Source of the DNA: Dolichospermum flos-aquae CCAP 1403/13F
GTDB lineage: Bacteria; Cyanobacteriota; Cyanobacteriia; Cyanobacteriales; Nostocaceae
Assembly: GCF_012516395.1 (NCBI RefSeq)
Contig: NZ_CP051206.1
Location: 3,330,501 to 3,394,500 of the forward strand
DNA length: 64,000 nt
Reading direction: 5' to 3'
The translations under genes were made by a program, and so were the position numbers. This document shows positions 1 to 9,082 of this stretch, one piece after another. Every line of letters begins with the position of its first letter. Position 1 is the stretch's first letter. The notes under the pieces were generated by a model. The model was not told where the DNA came from, ran no database searches, and saw only the letters and a program-made list of their open reading frames with translations.

Positions 1-155
1 GATGCCATATCTTCTGCTCTCCCTTGAGTAACTTCTTCAAATACACCTTCAGGAACTAAAATTTCTGTAAATAATTGTGGTAATAATTCTGATTTTTGAC
101 TTTTAAACAGCACAATTAGAGGTGAGGAATTAATGATTATACGATTAATCAACAT
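1..155 (-). CDS. PIN-like toxin (DUF3368 type), N-terminal part, truncated by the window edge
   Basis: The minus-strand frame starts at ATG 155-153 and is open to the left edge. It encodes about 51 residues beginning MLINRIIINSSPLIVLFKSQ, the usual N-terminus of DUF3368/PIN-like proteins (IINSSPLI with an early acidic or Asn residue). Its start overlaps the 3' end of the UPF0175 gene by 11 bp, the standard arrangement for this toxin-antitoxin pair. By family knowledge it would be a Mg-dependent RNase toxin; here the first catalytic Asp position reads N (NSSPL), so activity is uncertain. Confidence 0.7.
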   Translation of the reverse strand, partial: MLINRIIINSSPLIVLFKSQKSELLPQLFTEILVPEGVFEEVTQGRAEDMA

Positions 156-399
156 TTGACATTTCCTCAGCTAATTCTGCGACTGTATATTGCATAAAAT
201 CAACTTGATAACGAGCTAAAGCATGAATAAACTCTGTCCGAGTTAGTCCACATATTTCTGCTGCTTTATTTTGAGATATATCACCTAATTCATACCATTT
301 AATGGCGGCGGCAATTTTCATTTCTTGAACAAATTCTTGAGGATTTTTACGCAGTGCAGAAAATGCGCTGTCTGGTAATTGAATGGGTATGGTTTTCAT
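145..399 (-). CDS. UPF0175 family protein, probable antitoxin
   Basis: An 84-residue protein of the UPF0175 family. Its central part reads IKWYELGDISQNKAAEICG, the conserved helix-turn-helix-like core in which small DNA-binding antitoxins of this family recognise their own promoter. The stop codon overlaps the start of the downstream PIN-like gene by 11 bp, so the two are translationally coupled and antitoxin comes first. Function as antitoxin and autorepressor is inferred from the pairing, not shown by the sequence. Confidence 0.8.
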   Translation of the reverse strand: MKTIPIQLPDSAFSALRKNPQEFVQEMKIAAAIKWYELGDISQNKAAEICGLTRTEFIHALARYQVDFMQYTVAELAEEMSNVD

Positions 400-420
400 A
401 ATTGGGGAATTGGGAATTGG

Positions 421-750
421 TTAATTATGGCGAGATTTTAGATAGGCGTTGACTTTTCGGGGTAGTTCGGTAATTATTGGGTTGATTTTTGCTATTTTGT
501 CACTGTTTAAAAGTTTGCGACAATAGGCTAATTTTAAAAAACCAATTTTTTTATATAATAAGCCTCTAGCAATTTTAATAAACCGTTGATTATCTTAATA
601 ATTGTACTGTCCCCTACCTTCCGCAATATTAGCACAAACACTATCAGTCAATCTAACAATTTGTTTACCTATAATATCCTTAGCAAATGTATCCCATTTT
701 TGTATAATAAACCAAATTCCATTCGCCAGCTTTTCCCCCAATTCCCAATT
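421..750 (-). pseudogene. Four-helix-bundle protein (23S rRNA intervening-sequence type), broken by a stop codon
   Basis: Read on the minus strand, the frame contains IIQKWDTFAKDIIGKQIVR, then DSVCANIAEGRGQYNY, an in-frame TAA (complement of positions about 592-594), then DNQRFIKIARGLLY and a normal end at 421-423. This is the consensus of the small four-helix-bundle family, where the NY-[EK]-DN.RF stretch is continuous. A single nonsense change therefore splits it. The N-terminus is also lost in a tract of GGGAATT repeats near 735-760. It lies just upstream of the truncated transposase, in a generally decaying stretch. I call it a pseudogene with good confidence; the native role of the family is poorly known. 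Confidence 0.75.
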
Positions 751-870
751 CCCCAATAGCTACTTCTGCTACCGCAGTATCAGTTAAGTCTGTTTCGATA
801 ATACCAAGTTGTTGAATACCATCCCATTGGTGACAAGTTAAGGAAAAGGGAAAATTGTCAAGGGTGGTAT

Positions 871-1497
871 TTGGAGTGGTCAAAAACATGGGAAACTCAG
901 TCTAGACAAGTAATTGAGCGATTGAGTCCAACCATGACAACCAGTAAAAAAAACAACAGAGACCACGCAAAAAAGAAACAGCGACCAATGGTGGAAGATG
1001 AAGTAATAGCCAAGCAATTGGAAAGATTACTGACACCAGCGATTACAAATCAAGAAAATTACTACCGAAAACTAGGACTTAGAGAAAGGATACTGAATTT
1101 ACCGTTGATGATGGCTGCGGTGTTAACCTTATTATGGCGAGACGTAGCCGGGGTCAGAGAAGTGACAAGAATGTTAGCCAGAGACGGTTTTCTGTGGTGT
1201 AATCCCACAAAAGTTAGTCAACAAGCCGTATCACAGAGATTTTTGACATTTCCATCGGAATTATTTGAAAAAGTATTTAAAGATTTATTGCCTAGTTTGA
1301 GAACAGCGTGGCACAGTAGAAATAAACGTCCCTTGCCAGAAAGTATTCAATTTACCTTATCAAGATTTGAGAAAATTTGGATAGTAGACGGATCAACATT
1401 GGAGGCATTGTTTAGGAAATTACAAAGTTTGGAAGAAGCTCATTATGGACAATTAGCAGGCAAGATGAGTACAGTCATTGATTTAATGACCCGCCTT
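871..1497 (+). pseudogene. IS4-family transposase, N-terminal fragment
   Basis: About 209 codons match the N-terminal half of a cyanobacterial IS4-type transposase (RERILNLPLMMAAVLTLLW, VSQQAVSQRFLTFPSELF), up to the first catalytic Asp in IWIVDGSTLEALFRKL. Homology stops at LMTRL (about 1497), where an intact copy would continue with the rest of the DDE domain; the sequence changes character within a few bases and stays open in frame for another 148 codons of unrelated protein. The start at 871 is TTG; ATG 934 is an alternative. The catalytic triad is incomplete, so it cannot transpose itself. On the other strand, 680-889 is an open frame that I could not identify. Confidence 0.75.
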
Positions 1498-1944
1498 TTC
1501 CTGATCTCCAGCGGGGGTCTGACGAGTTTTTTTTCAATAATTATCCAAAAACCGCTTGACAAAGCACAATCCATACCAGCATACTTTTTAATTGCCCAAT
1601 CTCAACCTAGTATTGGTGATACGGTTCAATTTGCCGTTGATGCAATCCACAAACTTAGACAACAAGGAAAGATTAATCTTCGTCGAGATGGTAATTACAC
1701 TTTTGATGATGTCAGGATTGAGATAGATAACGCAAAACCAGAGTTGCTGAATGAAAATCCACTCCCTGGAGGATTTTATAATCCTTTTGCAAATTGGATC
1801 ACAATTAAAAATCCCAAACAAGACATATCTGTGACTGTTCAAGTAGTAGGTTCTAACTCTTATAAATCTATAGGTTACAGTACACCCAAGCGTGTTCCTG
1901 GTAAATCTATTGATTTGTGCTGTACAATTTACAATCCTAGATAA
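1498..1944 (+). other. Unidentified reading frame fused to the transposase fragment
   Basis: The frame of the truncated transposase continues without a stop for 148 codons, ending at 1944. The residues (for example DTVQFAVDAIHKLRQQGKI, then NLRRDGNYTFDDVRIEI and PGGFYNPFANWITI) look like a real globular protein and not like transposase, and I do not recognise a family. It may be the C-terminal remnant of an older gene cut by the IS4 element, or a captured fragment. No start codon with a convincing ribosome binding site is seen inside it. Its stop lies 37 bp upstream of the hlyD start. Confidence 0.4.
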
Positions 1945-1981
1945 AACTTTCTCTTACTGTTTAGTAACTAAGGAGATTACC

Positions 1982-3646
1982 ATGAAAAACCTGCATAAAT
2001 TACTAATGACCACCACCGTCATATTTTCTATATTTGGGTGGAATATTCACACAACTCAAGCACAAAATAGCCCCAAATTAATTGCTGCTTATAGTTCAAC
2101 TAAGGGCGACAGTGACGTAGGAATAAAGCAAGACTGTATTTCATGCTTTTTCCACTTTCTCAACTTGCTTGGGTGCTTCTATTTTGTTGAATAGTCGGAT
2201 AGCTTCATTAAAGTTGGTGTGGCTTTTTTCGGTTTGACTAATTTTTTGATATGTTAAGCCAAAGCTAACTCAAGACAAAGTAGAAGATAAAATTACTGGT
2301 GAAAGTGGTATATTAAAATTAGATAATCAAAGAAATATTAAATCTCCAATCACAGGAACAGTAGAACAAGTTTTAGTCAAAATTGGCGACAAAGTTAAGA
2401 AAGATCAAATTTTAATCCGTTTGCGAGATACAGAAACACAAATTAAATTACAAGAATTTGCATCTGATTTAAAAGATAAAAATTTACAACTGCTTGATAA
2501 ACAGTCATCTTTAAAAAAAGCAGAAAGTAAATTATTAGAAACTCAGCAAGAATACAGAAATATTCAAAGTACCTATAGAAATGATATTAACAGGGAAAAA
2601 GATGAGAAAATAAGGGAAATTCAAAAGCGTAAATTAGAAGTTACCAGAAAAAAACAAGCATTAACTGTTAAAATAACCGATTTAAAAGAAGCAAAGATTA
2701 AATTACAAGAAAATAAACAACTTTTCGCTAAGGGGTTTATTTCGGAAACTGAATTAAAAGAGCAAGAAAAGAAAGTTATTCAAGCTGAAACAGATTTAAG
2801 TAATGCTAAAGATGAATTATCTTTGAGTGATTTAGATTTACAACAACAGAAATTAGAATTACAAAGTTTTTGGCAAGATGTGAGAAATAACAAATCTGAA
2901 CCCCAGCAAAAATTGAAAGAAGCTAAATCTAAAATTGACCAAACTGTACAAGAATTAAACCAAGCTAAATTAGCACTAAATCAAATTATGAGAGAAATAG
3001 ATAAACTCAAAATACAACGTCAAAAAATTGCTGAAGAATTAAGAAAAACAGTAATTACTTCTCCTATTGATGGTGTAATTCTCAATTTACAAGCAAAATT
3101 AGGTGATGTAATTGAACCGAAAGGAGATGTTTTAGTTATTGGTGATCCTACTCAACAAATTGTGGAATTAAAGTTATCTCCTTTAGACGCAACTAAGGTT
3201 AAAATTAGACAAAAAGCGGAAATTAGTATTATTGGTTTTCAATCACAGAAATTAACTGGTAAGGTTCAACAAATATCTTTATTAGCTGGAGATACCCAAA
3301 ATAATAATCAAGGTGTAGATAATGTCAAAATTACAGCAATTGTGGGTTTAGATCAAATGAATAAAAATATTGTTCCGGGAACTCCAGTGACAGTTGCTTT
3401 AATTATCGCTCAACGTGATCATGTGACAGTTATTCCTAGTGAAGCTATTCAATAAAATGAATCAGAAACATTTGTTTGGATAAAAGATCAACAATCTAAG
3501 GCTTTTAAAAGAATAATTAAACCTGGTTTACAAGGATTAGATAATATTGAAATTAAATCAGGGTTAAAACCAGGAGATGAAATATTAATTCCCACTTTAG
3601 AAAATCCTTTAAATGAGGGAGATCATGTTGTCATAAAAATGCAGTA
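1982..3646 (+). pseudogene. Periplasmic adaptor (HlyD/MacA/DevB type) of an ABC efflux system, disrupted
   Basis: The gene begins at ATG 1982 after AAGGAG with a signal peptide (MKNLHKLLMTTTVIFSIFG ... AQA). The frame is lost at about 2112, where about 145 bp of foreign sequence intrude, and resumes in another frame at about 2257 (IKSPITGTVEQVLVKIGDKV, a lipoyl/barrel-sandwich half). A long coiled coil follows (about residues 15-200 of the second part), then the second lipoyl half (TSPIDGVILNLQAKLGDVI) and beta-barrel. A second lesion, TAA at 3453-3455 in SEAIQ-stop-NESETFVW, cuts off the last 63 codons, which remain recognisable to 3646. It would have linked an inner-membrane MacB-like permease to TolC; in its present state it is not functional. 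Confidence 0.8.
2141..2256 (-). pseudogene. C-terminal fragment of a TPR-type protein inserted in the adaptor gene
   Basis: Inside the interrupted adaptor gene the minus strand encodes TYQKISQTEKSHTNFNEAI, then RLFNKIEAPKQVEKVEKA and a stop (complement of 2141-2143). The helix-pair pattern and ending resemble the last tetratricopeptide unit of cyanobacterial TPR/CHAT proteins. It shows that the break in the adaptor gene is an insertion or rearrangement that brought in another gene's tail, not a simple point mutation. Confidence 0.45.
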
Positions 3647-3674
3647 ATAATATAATATTGTAGTCAAACCCATA

Positions 3675-3803
3675 GCCCGCCTGGGAATGAATTCCCAGTC
3701 TAATAGCAAAAGTCATCTGAAGATGACTAAATAAACATAAAACTCTTTAGTAAACTTTAGTTTACTTTGGTTATTAGCCCGGAAATTCATTTCTGGGCGG
3801 GTG
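3675..3803. repeat. Dispersed hairpin-pair repeat (MITE-like) within the macB remnant
   Basis: The stretch opens with CCCGCCTGGGAATGAATTCC and closes with CCGGAAATTCATTTCTGGGC plus GGGT, so its ends are inverted, and contains an inner hairpin GTCATCTGAAGATGAC. The same design (ends with GGGAATT/AATTCCC, the phrase TCTAATAGC, an inner stem) occurs at 42101-42378 and 48392-48441. It sits exactly where the missing first half of the macB permease should be, so it probably replaced or accompanied the loss of that DNA. Confidence 0.65.
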
Positions 3804-3837
3804 TGGAAGCAAACAGATAAGCCATTTCTAACTTAAG

Positions 3838-4392
3838 TTGACAAGTCCTTTTTTTGATAAAATTACCATTACTCCTAAGAATCCAGAAAATATAGAACAA
3901 CTCCAAAATCAAGCAACTAGCATTTTAAGGAAAAGATTCCCTAATGTAGATATTTACGCTTCTAGCAATGTTGAACAGGTGAAAAGTTTAGAAAAAGTCT
4001 TAAATGGTGTAACTATTATCCTCTTGGTTATCGGGAGTATTGCTTTATTTGTGGGGGGTGTGGGAATTGCTAATATTACTATAGCATCAGTTGTGGAACG
4101 TACTTCCGAAATTGGTTTAAGACGGGCTATTGGTGCTACACAAAAAAATATTTTAATTCAGTTTTTACTAGAAGCAACTTTTATTAGTATGACAGGAGGA
4201 ATAATTGCAATAGTTACTGTACAAGGGATTACAATTATAACTGTAACTCTCTTGAATTTACCCTATCAATTTGGTTATGAAACTCCTTTAGTTTCTCTCA
4301 GTTCTGCTATTATTGTAGGTATTATTTCTAGCTTTTTACCTGCACTGAGAGCTAGTAAATTAGATCCTGTTGAAGCTTTACGCTCTCAATAA
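3838..4392 (+). pseudogene. MacB/DevC-type ABC transporter permease, C-terminal half only
   Basis: The 184 codons carry the C-terminal FtsX-type permease domain: periplasmic tail (ITITPKNPENIEQLQNQAT), one membrane helix (TIILLVIGSIALFVGGVGI), the cytoplasmic signature ERTSEIGLRRAIGAT, two further helices and the usual end ASKLDPVEALRSQ. A complete permease has about 390-410 residues and four membrane helices; the first helix and most of the periplasmic domain are missing, and no ATPase gene is present nearby. The TTG at 3838 is only the edge of the open frame, not a credible start. Confidence 0.8.
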
Positions 4393-4459
4393 GCAAGGTT
4401 TAGAATAATGTTAATGTTGGGTTTCCTTGCGTCAACCCAACCTACTTAATTTTTTTACT

Positions 4460-5959
4460 ATGAATCGTTTTTTATTACCAATATCATCTTTGCTTTTGAT
4501 TTTACTGTTTCCGGGTTTAGGAAAATGTCAAAATATAGCTAATCCACCAAGTTTACCAAAATCTAATTCTGATTTACAATTACTATTAAATAACTCTAGT
4601 CAGGAATTACCTTTAAAATTAGCTGATGCTGTTTATTTAGCTTTGCAAAATAATAGAGATTTAAAAATAGCGTATCTGCAACGTATTTTAGATCAAAAAC
4701 AATTAGCTGAAACTGAATCTCAATTTAACCCAACATTTACACCACAGCTATCTTTAAATGTGACTAATAATCAAACTGGTAATAACACCAATAATAATAC
4801 AACTGCGCTTTTGGGTGCTAATTTTAATTTAAAAGTTCCTACAGGTGGTAATTTAAGTTTAACATGGCAAGGACAAAATCTTTTATCTCGTACTAGCTCA
4901 TTAGATACTTCCTCAGATACAAATACTCTGAGTCAAAGCATCAATCTTAATTTTAGTCAACCTTTATTAAAGGGTTTTGGTACGGGATTAAATACTCTGA
5001 GTATTCAAAGAGCCAGATTGACAGAAAATGCTAATATTTTGAATCTCAAAAATACTACTTCTCAAACAATTACTAATACTATAGTTAGTTATAGAAATTT
5101 ATTATTAGCTCAAGAAAGACTGAAAATTGAACAATTATCTTTTGCTAATGCTAAAAAAGATTTAGAGAGATTACAAGCATTATTTGAATTTGGGAGAATT
5201 CCTAAAAATGATTTGGTTGAGCGTCAAGCTGATATTGCTCAACAAGAAGTAAATTTAGTGAATACACAATCAAGTTTAGAACAAGCAATTTCTGAATTAA
5301 CTAAAATTATAGATTTACCCATAACAAAAAAACTAATTGCTCTGGAAAAACCTGATCCTCCAACAAGTTTAAATTTACCAGCTTTTACAGAAATGCTAGA
5401 ATTAGCTAAAGCGAATAATACTGGTTATCTTGCTGCTGTTAATGCTGTAGAAAATGCTAAATTTGGGATAACAGAAGCTAAAAATCAACAACAATTGGAT
5501 TTAAAATTAAATGTGAGCTATGGGTTTAATAGTGCTTCTAATACTCAAGATACAAATAATTTGAGTTCGTCTTTAGTCTTAAATCGTGAATTTGGTAATC
5601 TCAGTCAAGATAATGCGGTAGTTAAAAGTGAGATTAGCTTACAGAATGCTAATTACACTTTAGCAAAAACTCAGGATAATTTGAATGAGGAGTTGAAAAA
5701 TAAAACTCGTAATGTCAAAGATACTTTTAAGCAAATTGAGTTAGCACAACAAGCACGAAAGTTAGCAGGATCAAAAGTGATAAATGCTAAGGAAAGAATG
5801 AGATTAAGTAGTAATATTTCAATGACGGATATTATTAACTTTGAAAAAAGTTTAGTTGATGCTCAAAATCAAGAACTTAATGCTATCATTAATCATCTTA
5901 ATAGTATCACTCAACTAGAACAGTTTTTGGGAGTTACTTCGAGTAAATGGGTTAAATAA
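4460..5959 (+). CDS. TolC-family outer membrane efflux protein
   Basis: A 499-residue protein with a signal peptide (MNRFLLPISSLLLILLFPGL) followed by the two repeated OEP domains of TolC proteins: about residues 55-270 and 290-495, rich in Asn, Gln and Leu with long heptad helices (QDNLNEELKNKTRNVKDTF near the end). I place the start at ATG 4460, since the upstream in-frame TTG lacks a signal-like segment. It would form the trimeric outer-membrane duct of a tripartite pump. It lies 67 bp after the macB remnant and is the only undamaged member of the cluster, so it either serves another pump or has lost its partners only recently. Confidence 0.85.
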   Translation: MNRFLLPISSLLLILLFPGLGKCQNIANPPSLPKSNSDLQLLLNNSSQELPLKLADAVYLALQNNRDLKIAYLQRILDQKQLAETESQFNPTFTPQLSLNVTNNQTGNNTNNNTTALLGANFNLKVPTGGNLSLTWQGQNLLSRTSSLDTSSDTNTLSQSINLNFSQPLLKGFGTGLNTLSIQRARLTENANILNLKNTTSQTITNTIVSYRNLLLAQERLKIEQLSFANAKKDLERLQALFEFGRIPKNDLVERQADIAQQEVNLVNTQSSLEQAISELTKIIDLPITKKLIALEKPDPPTSLNLPAFTEMLELAKANNTGYLAAVNAVENAKFGITEAKNQQQLDLKLNVSYGFNSASNTQDTNNLSSSLVLNREFGNLSQDNAVVKSEISLQNANYTLAKTQDNLNEELKNKTRNVKDTFKQIELAQQARKLAGSKVINAKERMRLSSNISMTDIINFEKSLVDAQNQELNAIINHLNSITQLEQFLGVTSSKWVK

Positions 5960-5965
5960 TACTAT

Positions 5966-6899
<934 letters not shown>

Positions 6900-6926
6900 G
6901 CTAAAGTTAATATTCTTGATTTAGTA

Positions 6927-7346
6927 ATGCCACAGTACGATTTATATCACAATCAAGTTAAAAATGCTCTAACCAAAGATGGATGGGTAATTACCGATGA
7001 CCCCTTTATACTAGAATACAAAGGCTTGCGTTTATATGCTGATTTAGGAGCAGAAAAATTATTTGCTGCCCAGAAGATGCAGCAAAAGATTGTAATTGAA
7101 ATAAAAGTTTTTAATAGCCCTTCTTTAATTACAGAATTAGAAAAAACATTAGGACAATATAATATTTATGTTAGTTTAATTAAAAGAATCAATCCAGAAC
7201 GTAAATTATATTTAGCGATTCCTGAAGCTGCTTATCAAGACTTTTTTCTTAAACCAGCTATTCAAGATATTTTAAGTGATCAACAGCAGATTAATTACAT
7301 TATTTTCGATCCAATTCAGGAGGTAATTGTACAATGGATAAGTTAG
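6927..7346 (+). CDS. xisH: XisH family protein
   Basis: A 139-residue protein of the XisH family (QYDLYHNQVKNALTKDGWVI, then ITDDPF and the core YADLGAEKLFAAQK...KIVIEIKVF). The D...E-x-K arrangement (Asp in YADLGAEK, IEIK) matches the PD-(D/E)XK nuclease fold proposed for this family. In Anabaena, XisH and XisI are needed with the recombinase XisF for excision of the fdxN element in heterocysts; homologues are common in cyanobacteria without known elements. The gene overlaps xisI by 13 bp. It directly follows the truncated eno, so it is probably co-transcribed from the duplicated eno promoter. No recombinase gene is seen in the window. Confidence 0.88.
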   Translation: MPQYDLYHNQVKNALTKDGWVITDDPFILEYKGLRLYADLGAEKLFAAQKMQQKIVIEIKVFNSPSLITELEKTLGQYNIYVSLIKRINPERKLYLAIPEAAYQDFFLKPAIQDILSDQQQINYIIFDPIQEVIVQWIS

Positions 7347-7669
7347 AAAAATACAGAAGAATTATAATTAGTATTGTTGGAAATCACGCTAAGTATAAAC
7401 CTAGTCATGGAAAAATTGAGGCTTTATGTATTTGTGATCAAGAATCTGATAATTATTTGTTAATGGATACAGGTTGGGATAAAACAGGTAGGGTTCATGC
7501 AGTGGTGTTTCATTTGCGAATTATTGATGGGAAAATCTGCATTGAATGGGATGGTACAGAAAGGGGAATAACTGGGGAATTATTGGAATTAGGAGTAGGA
7601 AAGGATGATATTATTTTAGGGTTTATTCGTCCTGAATATCGGCAGTTTACAGATTTTTCTGTGGCTTAA
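7334..7669 (+). CDS. xisI: XisI family protein
   Basis: A 111-residue protein with the XisI signature: DKLEKYRRIIISIVGNHAKY at the start, DNYLLMDTGWDKTGRVHA in the middle and IEWDGTERGI...LLELGVGKDDIILGF toward the end. It is of normal length and overlaps xisH by 13 bp, so the two are translationally coupled. In Anabaena XisI acts with XisH as an excision-controlling factor for the fdxN element. Here the pair lies inside the eno-flanked segment; whether it acts on that segment is unknown. Confidence 0.9.
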   Translation: MDKLEKYRRIIISIVGNHAKYKPSHGKIEALCICDQESDNYLLMDTGWDKTGRVHAVVFHLRIIDGKICIEWDGTERGITGELLELGVGKDDIILGFIRPEYRQFTDFSVA

Positions 7670-7724
7670 AACACAGCAATTACTACGGTGCGTCAGATGT
7701 CAAAAATCAGTTCATCTGCAAATT

Positions 7725-8039
7725 TCACGGTTTATCTGCAAATGCCATACCGCAATTGGGACAATGAATATCAAAGCTACTCCAAACAGATGTTTTATGA
7801 TAGTCCCAATAATAGCCATGTTTAAACAATTTTGTTGAACAATTCCAGCAATAGTTTATGTGTGTTTGATGTCCACAAGTTCTACAGTCTGCCGTGTATT
7901 TTTTTGCACCTTGTTTTGGGTGAAGATTTACGCTGGTACTACCACAATTCAAACAAAATAAATCATTACTAGGTTGTGGATCTTTTGTAGTTCCATTGTT
8001 TGCATTTTTATGACTTTCTAAAAGATACTCAAAAGCCAT
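7725..8039 (-). CDS. Small zinc-ribbon protein, function unknown
   Basis: The 104-residue product has four paired-cysteine knuckles, CLNCG, CRTCG, CWNC and CPNCG, at about residues 29, 53, 68 and 93, enough for two Cys4 zinc ribbons in tandem. There are no membrane segments or enzyme motifs. The start ATG at 8039 is preceded by ordinary AT-rich sequence. It is convergent with xisI (55 bp apart). It may bind nucleic acid or act as an adaptor; I do not recognise a named family. Confidence 0.6.
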   Translation of the reverse strand: MAFEYLLESHKNANNGTTKDPQPSNDLFCLNCGSTSVNLHPKQGAKKYTADCRTCGHQTHINYCWNCSTKLFKHGYYWDYHKTSVWSSFDIHCPNCGMAFADKP

Positions 8040-8197
8040 TCCAATTAATTTTTTTAGGTTATCTGTAAAATTTGGTTTGTGGATAATATATCCATATTTG
8101 TGAAATGGAAATGTAGGTTCAAATATGATTCCTTCGGTGAGCTAGGCACATCACCCTCTTGAACAAGAGCGATCGCTTTAAATCCACAAGATACAGA

Positions 8198-9079
8198 TTA
8201 GGAGAAAGTTAATAAACAAATTCCTAACACCATAATTGCACTACCGAAAAACCTTGTTCTGATGTTTTTTTCCTTAAATATCAGATAACCGAATCCTACA
8301 CCCATCAATAGGCTAGTTTGTCTCACTGCAACAGAATTAGCTGCTACGGTTAACCCTACAGCAGTTACATGACACCACATATCTACTGCTTTCAAACTTC
8401 CCAATAAAACCAATTTAGAGAAATTTGTTCTTAGCTGAAAAAACCAATTGGGAGAAAAAACCACAACTATCGGTAACATCATCAATGCTGTACAAAAATA
8501 CAAAGCAGCCGAAAATACCAAAGGAGAAGAATTTTTAGCTCCTATTTTGTCAAGGGATGTTGTTAATGCCCAGAGTGCTGCTACTATAATTATTAACCGC
8601 GATGATTGGGTATTGATTATAGATAATAAAGGGGCAAAATAGTTGTTTTCTTTGGATTTTAAGTTCAAGAAATAAGCACCTAAACAAATTAAACTAATAC
8701 CAATTATCTGGATATTATTCGGCAGTTCTCCCAGAGTAAAGGGAGAAGCTATCACTAAAAATAGGGGAGAAAAACCCATTAAGGGAACAGTTAATGACAG
8801 GTCTCCTAAGCGCAAAGCCCTCATATATAAAATGCCGCCAACTGTAGATAAAGTGGCATCTGCTAACAAAGCCCACCAAAAATCTTTACCAATATTAGGA
8901 ATAGGTTCGGGAGATAATAATAACCAAGGGATATAAATAATCAGGGTAAAAGCTCTTAATCCCCAAGCGACTAAATATTCATCTAAAGGGCGATCGTCTT
9001 TGTTAGTAACAATTTTACTAAAGACATCTCGCAGAGATTCAAAGGTAGCCGCCGCCAGTGAGAAGTATAACCAAGTCAT
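8198..9079 (-). CDS. EamA/DMT-family transporter
   Basis: A 293-residue protein with about ten hydrophobic helices arranged as two EamA halves (residues about 1-140 and 150-293). The first half starts TWLYFSLAAATFESLRDVFSK and ends with LICLGAYFLN; the second ends GSAIMVLGICLLTFS. Members of this family export metabolites such as amino acids or purines through the cytoplasmic membrane, and the substrate cannot be read from sequence. Its start lies only 3 bp beyond the stop of the large protein gene, so it is the last gene of a three-gene minus-strand operon. Confidence 0.85.
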   Translation of the reverse strand: MTWLYFSLAAATFESLRDVFSKIVTNKDDRPLDEYLVAWGLRAFTLIIYIPWLLLSPEPIPNIGKDFWWALLADATLSTVGGILYMRALRLGDLSLTVPLMGFSPLFLVIASPFTLGELPNNIQIIGISLICLGAYFLNLKSKENNYFAPLLSIINTQSSRLIIIVAALWALTTSLDKIGAKNSSPLVFSAALYFCTALMMLPIVVVFSPNWFFQLRTNFSKLVLLGSLKAVDMWCHVTAVGLTVAANSVAVRQTSLLMGVGFGYLIFKEKNIRTRFFGSAIMVLGICLLTFS

Positions 9080-9082
9080 TAT

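Noticed and set aside
1497-1535. Phrase GGGGTCTGACGAG recalling the common cloning-vector sequence near the origin
   Set aside because: Only about 12 bases agree and the surroundings do not; it is taken as a chance match at the transposase breakpoint.
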